From: Pseudodesulfovibrio sp.
GTDB taxonomy: Bacteria; Desulfobacterota; Desulfovibrionia; Desulfovibrionales; Desulfovibrionaceae
DNA: 64,000 bases
Assembly (NCBI GenBank): GCA_016744135.1
Contig: JADGEX010000001.1
Location: 2,553,029 to 2,617,028, forward strand
Direction of reading: 5' to 3'
In this document: positions 60,908-64,000 of the stretch, piece by piece
How the letters are laid out: each line of letters begins with the position of its first letter
Position numbering within the stretch: the first letter of the stretch is position 1
Made by a program: the position numbers and the translations under genes
The notes under the pieces: generated by a model
What the model was told of the DNA's origin: nothing
The model's input: only the letters and a program-made list of their open reading frames with translations
Database searches by the model: none

Positions 60908-61675
60908 TCACTGGAACGTGTTGACCAGAGAACCCACGAGCAGGTTCCAGCCGTCGATAAGAATAAACAGCAAGATTTTAAATGGCAGTGAAATCATGAC
61001 CGGCGGCAACATCATCATACCCATGGCGAGTAGGATGGAAGCAACGACCATGTCCAGAATCAGGAACGGGATGTAGATCAAGAAGCCGATGGTGAAACCG
61101 GTTTTGAGCTCTGAAATGGTGTAGGCGGCAATCAGCATCAGGGTGTTCACGTCCTCTTTGGTCTGGGGACGGTCTTCCTTGGTGATCGAATAAAAAATGG
61201 ATAGATCTTTTTCGCGGGTATGCTTGAACATGAATTCGCGAATGGGAACCTGTGCTCTGTTCAAGGCTTCTTCGAAATTGATTTGTTCGTTCATGTATGG
61301 CTGGAGCGCGGTGTTGTTCACAGCCTTGCCCACGGGCATCATAATGACCAGTGTCATGAATATGGCCAACCCTGCCAATACCTGGTTGGGCGGCATCTGC
61401 TGCGTTCCCATGGCCTGACGAATGAAGTGAAAGACGATGATGATGCGGGTGAATGACGTCATAGTCAACATGATCGCCGGAGCCATCGACAGGACAGTGA
61501 GCAGGAACAGAATTTCGAGCAGGGTGGACACTTCCGCAGGGTCGGCCTGTCCTGCGGCTAGTTCCATGGTCAATTTGGGAATGGTCGGAGCCTGACCGAA
61601 AGCCAGAGCCGGGAGGAGAACGCCTGCCAGAGCGATCAGGATGAGTGCCGTTATCCGGCCCCTGTTACTCCTCAT
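60908..61675 (-). CDS. fliP: Flagellar export apparatus protein FliP
   Basis: The 255-residue protein has a signal-like N-terminus and four TM helices. Conserved parts are FTRIIIVFHFIRQAMGTQQMPPNQVLAGLAIF, YTISELKTGFTIGFLIYIPFLILDMVVASI and LLPPVMISLPFKILLFILIDGW (each split by eye here). It forms the export gate with FliQ and FliR. Its ATG at 61675 overlaps the fliO stop region by 11 bp. Confidence 0.97.
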   Translation of the reverse strand: MRSNRGRITALILIALAGVLLPALAFGQAPTIPKLTMELAAGQADPAEVSTLLEILFLLTVLSMAPAIMLTMTSFTRIIIVFHFIRQAMGTQQMPPNQVLAGLAIFMTLVIMMPVGKAVNNTALQPYMNEQINFEEALNRAQVPIREFMFKHTREKDLSIFYSITKEDRPQTKEDVNTLMLIAAYTISELKTGFTIGFLIYIPFLILDMVVASILLAMGMMMLPPVMISLPFKILLFILIDGWNLLVGSLVNTFQ

Positions 61676-62054
61676 TGTCGGTGCTCCCTTTCAGGAATGC
61701 TGCAAAGCTTTTTACTGGTGTGATAGGTCCTTGTTGCGAATTGTCAGCTTCTTCTTCACTGAGCAGAGATATGCCGTTGTCGGTCACACCAAGCAATAAG
61801 TCCTTGTCGCGGTATCGGACTACGGCCACAGATTGACGATTGCCGAGCATGAGTCGGCTGATCAGGCGCGGTCCGTTTTGACCGGATGTAAATGCGGCAG
61901 GGACACCTAATCGTTTGAGTAGGTAGTAGGCCAGAAAAATGACGCCGAGCAAAAGAAACAGATAACCGGCAGTGGTCAGGATGGTTGTCCCGGAATCCAC
62001 GGCTGGCAATTGCATTGGTGTTGCCACTGTTTCTACGACGGTCGTGTTAGCCAA
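61665..62054 (-). CDS. fliO: Flagellar biosynthesis protein FliO
   Basis: The 129-residue protein has one TM helix (~28-48, TTAGYLFLLLGVIFLAYYLL) and a cytoplasmic FliO domain with MLGNRQSVAVVRYRDKDLLL and GVTDNGISLL. FliO helps assembly of FliP. Its start overlaps the fliN stop by 8 bp and its end overlaps the fliP start, so fliN, fliO and fliP are co-translated. Identification relies on position and the LGNRQSVAVV stretch. Confidence 0.92.
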   Translation of the reverse strand: MANTTVVETVATPMQLPAVDSGTTILTTAGYLFLLLGVIFLAYYLLKRLGVPAAFTSGQNGPRLISRLMLGNRQSVAVVRYRDKDLLLGVTDNGISLLSEEEADNSQQGPITPVKSFAAFLKGSTDNEE

Positions 62055-62616
62055 GTTGCTTTACTCGTTCGATGGGGCTGATGATGTCCGTCAGCCGGAT
62101 GCCGAATTTTTCGTTGATGACAACAGCCTCGCCGCGTGCGACCAGTTTGCCGTTGACGTAAATTTCAAGAGGTTCGCCAGCCAGTTTGTTTAATTCCACG
62201 ACTGACCCCTGTCCCAATTGGAGCAGCTCGTTAATGAGCAATTTTGTGCGACCAAGTTCAGCGGAAACTTCCAGAGGGATATCCAGAATGAAGTCCAGAT
62301 CGCGTTTGCCCGAAGAGCTTCCGGCTTTGGCATCCGGTCCCATGTCGGGGAGCTCGTAGTCATGAGTCTGAGTGGAAAGGAAAGCTTGTTCCTTCTCATG
62401 TTTGACCTCTTCCTGTTCGGTGTCGGCCAAGGCCGCTGCCCACTCGTCTGCAAGGGCTTCGTCATCCTGTCCAACGTCTGCACTGCCTGCGTCTGAAGGA
62501 TCGGTGATGTTTTCTAGTCCACCAAGCGGATCATCAGAATCGACGGAAGCGTCGCCATCGCCATCCAGCAGGGCATCGGCCCATTCCTGTGCAAGTTTAT
62601 CTTGATCTTCAGCCAT
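62047..62616 (-). CDS. fliN: Flagellar motor switch protein FliN
   Basis: ATG 62616 (MAEDQDKLAQEW) has GAGG eight or nine bases upstream. The 189-residue protein has an acidic, Asp/Glu-rich N-terminal extension of ~95 residues with a WADAL motif repeated twice (QEWADALLDG, DEWAAALADT), then the SpoA/SurA domain (~110-189: ILDIPLEVSAELGRTKLLI, KLVARGEAVVINEKFGIRLT). It forms the C-ring with FliM and binds CheY-P and the export apparatus. Confidence 0.95.
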   Translation of the reverse strand: MAEDQDKLAQEWADALLDGDGDASVDSDDPLGGLENITDPSDAGSADVGQDDEALADEWAAALADTEQEEVKHEKEQAFLSTQTHDYELPDMGPDAKAGSSSGKRDLDFILDIPLEVSAELGRTKLLINELLQLGQGSVVELNKLAGEPLEIYVNGKLVARGEAVVINEKFGIRLTDIISPIERVKQLG

Positions 62617-62701
62617 ATCTCTTACCTCACGAAAAAAGGTGTTCACCAGTAGGGGCTGTCAAAAAAAAAGACAGTCCGAAACGGGAATTGCAAGAAGCGT
62701 G

Positions 62702-63196
62702 CTATTGGATAACCATTTCTGTTATGTAGACTCTGAGCACACTGCCATTTCCGAGAATCTGGTTTAGCCTGTCAGCTATTTCCTGTTTGAGTTCTACTTT
62801 GGCTTTCATGGTGGAGAGTCCGTCATACGACTTGCTTGAAAGCAGTAAAAGCAGGGTGTCTTTGACCTTGGCTTCATACTTTGCCAGAGCAGCTTGCGCG
62901 TCGGCATCACGAACTTCAACTTCAACACCGAGCTTCAGGTATCTGCGACCAAGCGGATCGGCAAGGTTCACCAGGAAAACCGGTAGTGGGACGAGTTGCC
63001 CTTCCAAGTCTTCCAGAGGGGCCTGTGCGTCGGCCATTTCTTCACTGGTGGCATCTTCATCTGGCGCGGCAAAAAACATGGTATATCCGAAGTATCCGCC
63101 AACACCCAGAGCTATCAACACCACGAGGATGATGATCCACTTGAGCATTCCGCCTTTCTTTTTCCCTTCTTCCTGCGTCAGTTCTTCATCAGCCAT
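62702..63196 (-). CDS. fliL: Flagellar basal-body-associated protein FliL
   Basis: ATG 63196 (MADEELTQEEGKK) is chosen; an in-frame GTG three codons upstream sits on the ribosome site. The 164-residue protein has a basic start, one TM (~18-38, WIIILVVLIALGVGGYFGY), then a periplasmic FliL domain with FLVNLADPLGRRYLKLGVEV and DRLNQILGNGSVLRVYITEM. FliL supports stator function at the motor. It is followed after an 85-bp gap with an A-run hairpin by fliN. Confidence 0.94.
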   Translation of the reverse strand: MADEELTQEEGKKKGGMLKWIIILVVLIALGVGGYFGYTMFFAAPDEDATSEEMADAQAPLEDLEGQLVPLPVFLVNLADPLGRRYLKLGVEVEVRDADAQAALAKYEAKVKDTLLLLLSSKSYDGLSTMKAKVELKQEIADRLNQILGNGSVLRVYITEMVIQ

Positions 63197-63270
63197 ATCG
63201 GCCACCTTTCTTTTCTTGTTGTGACGTTTCTATATCGCCAAATGGGGTATTGTTCCAGACAAAGTTTAGA

Positions 63271-63999
63271 CTACTGGTAGCCACCGATAGGGCGCGCAGT
63301 CTTCAACAATATTTCCACACGTCGGTTTTTGGGCGATTCCACAGGGAATCCTCGCTCATTCACCACCGGGAAGTTGCCGCCATAGGCTGACAGCGAAAAT
63401 CGTTTGTTCGGGACGCCGAGGTCCACAAGATACGCGAGTACGGCCAGTGCCCGGTCTCCCGAGAGTTGCAGCGGGGTTTCCGTGTTGTCGCTCGTGTCGG
63501 TATAGCCTGCTACGTTGATTGGTGCCACGGTGTGGGTCATCATGGGAACGAGTCGTGAAATGAGGAATTGCCCTTTGCCTGACAGTTCACTGGTGCCGGG
63601 GGAGAAAAGGATGCCGTCGGTGAAGACGAGAGCGACCCCGTCGGGTTTGGCAAGCACATCAAGATTTTTGTCGAGGTCGGATTTGTCGATTTCTTCGGGC
63701 AGGACATCGTCCGGGAACAGCAGGTCCTTGATGCGATCTTTTTTATCCAACACTTCCCATGGTTTTTCCATGAGGTCGATAACCATTCGTTCTTTGACTG
63801 ATATCCGGCCAGAGCCGCGTTTGTCTAGCAGGCCTAAGTCGGCGGTTGTCAGGGTTACGGTGGTCAAAATGGCGTTGTCCATGGAGGCCATGGTCAGGAG
63901 TAATACGAAAAAGGTGAGCAGAAGTGTCATCAGGTCCGAAAATGTGATGAGCCAGAGCGCCAAAGGTGCGCAGACTTCCTTTTTCTTTTTTTTACCCAT
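63271..63999 (-). CDS. motB: MotB-type stator protein
   Basis: The 242-residue protein begins with the ATG ending at the last-but-one base of the window and has one TM (FSDLMTLLLTFFVLLLTMAS) with the proton-binding Asp in FSDLM. The C-terminal OmpA-like domain (~115-230) binds peptidoglycan (INVAGYTDTSDNTETPLQLS, then GDRALAVLAYLV and NRRVEILLK). With MotA it drives the flagellar motor; MotA is presumably upstream outside the window. It is 66 bp upstream of fliL. Confidence 0.93.
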   Translation of the reverse strand: MGKKKKKEVCAPLALWLITFSDLMTLLLTFFVLLLTMASMDNAILTTVTLTTADLGLLDKRGSGRISVKERMVIDLMEKPWEVLDKKDRIKDLLFPDDVLPEEIDKSDLDKNLDVLAKPDGVALVFTDGILFSPGTSELSGKGQFLISRLVPMMTHTVAPINVAGYTDTSDNTETPLQLSGDRALAVLAYLVDLGVPNKRFSLSAYGGNFPVVNERGFPVESPKNRRVEILLKTARPIGGYQ

Positions 64000-64000
64000 A

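Noticed and set aside
1..64000. tRNA, rRNA, complete insertion sequence or prophage
   Set aside because: No tRNA T-loop motif in cloverleaf context, rRNA stretch, transposase, integrase or phage structural gene was recognised.

Overview
The window looks like a chromosomal segment of a flagellated, anaerobic or microaerobic Desulfovibrio/Pseudodesulfovibrio-type bacterium (Desulfovibrionales). This placement is inferred from gene content and from the dispersed 3'-end repeats, not from a marker search. It carries a B12-dependent ribonucleotide reductase, a bacteriohemerythrin, many sensory and second-messenger proteins, and a fliL-fliN-fliO-fliP-fliQ flagellar export cluster. No rRNA, tRNA, insertion sequence or CRISPR array was seen.

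Layout. 1-5.7 kb: 3' end of a TPR gene, nrdJ, and a molybdate ABC transporter in the unusual order modB-modA-modC. 6.1-10.7 kb: a hemerythrin gene that runs into the 3' remnant of a vanished methyltransferase gene, a Cache-type class III cyclase, the intact MerR-methyltransferase paralogue of the remnant, and an SRPBCC protein. 10.8-18.3 kb: an aminotransferase, an AT-rich solitary HARE-HTH/PD-(D/E)XK nuclease gene (probably acquired), uvrA, a CopZ/BFD-like cysteine protein, an HD-GYP protein and a DUF4911-like protein. 18.7-25.4 kb: an AhpD-like protein, an exporter with a very large insertion in its ATPase domain, and a SpoIIE-type phosphatase plus STAS protein (partner switching). 25.7-36.9 kb: EamA permease, LysM lipoprotein, histidine kinase, pgi, radA, azlCD, a SulP transporter and a sigma-54 activator with a degenerate receiver.

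36.9-38.3 kb is the most unusual place. A contiguous array of about nineteen 18-bp repeats, each built on a GTTCA-N2-TGAAC dyad, sits between a 47-bp nearly pure A+T tract and a gene for a winged-helix-like protein. The 5' coding region of that gene carries inverted copies of the same unit. The arrangement resembles an iteron-type origin or a self-regulating operator array of a small integrated element.

38.4-42.1 kb encodes a deacetylase-glycosyltransferase fusion and a GT2 protein. 42.1-43.0 kb is a gene-poor patchwork of repeats with a complex palindrome. 43.0-51.9 kb holds fetAB, a TPR protein, two successive pairs of HTH-cupin regulator plus acyl-CoA ligase, rlmH and a phosphoesterase. 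52.0-60.5 kb holds a Lon-like protease and a five-gene envelope cluster of exported proteins. 60.6-64 kb is the flagellar cluster ending in a MotB-type stator protein.

Three repeat families recur between genes: a 70-100 bp hairpin element ending in GCCGCCGGAGGC at gene 3' ends, a roughly 280-bp element following strong terminators (three copies), and the 18-bp array.
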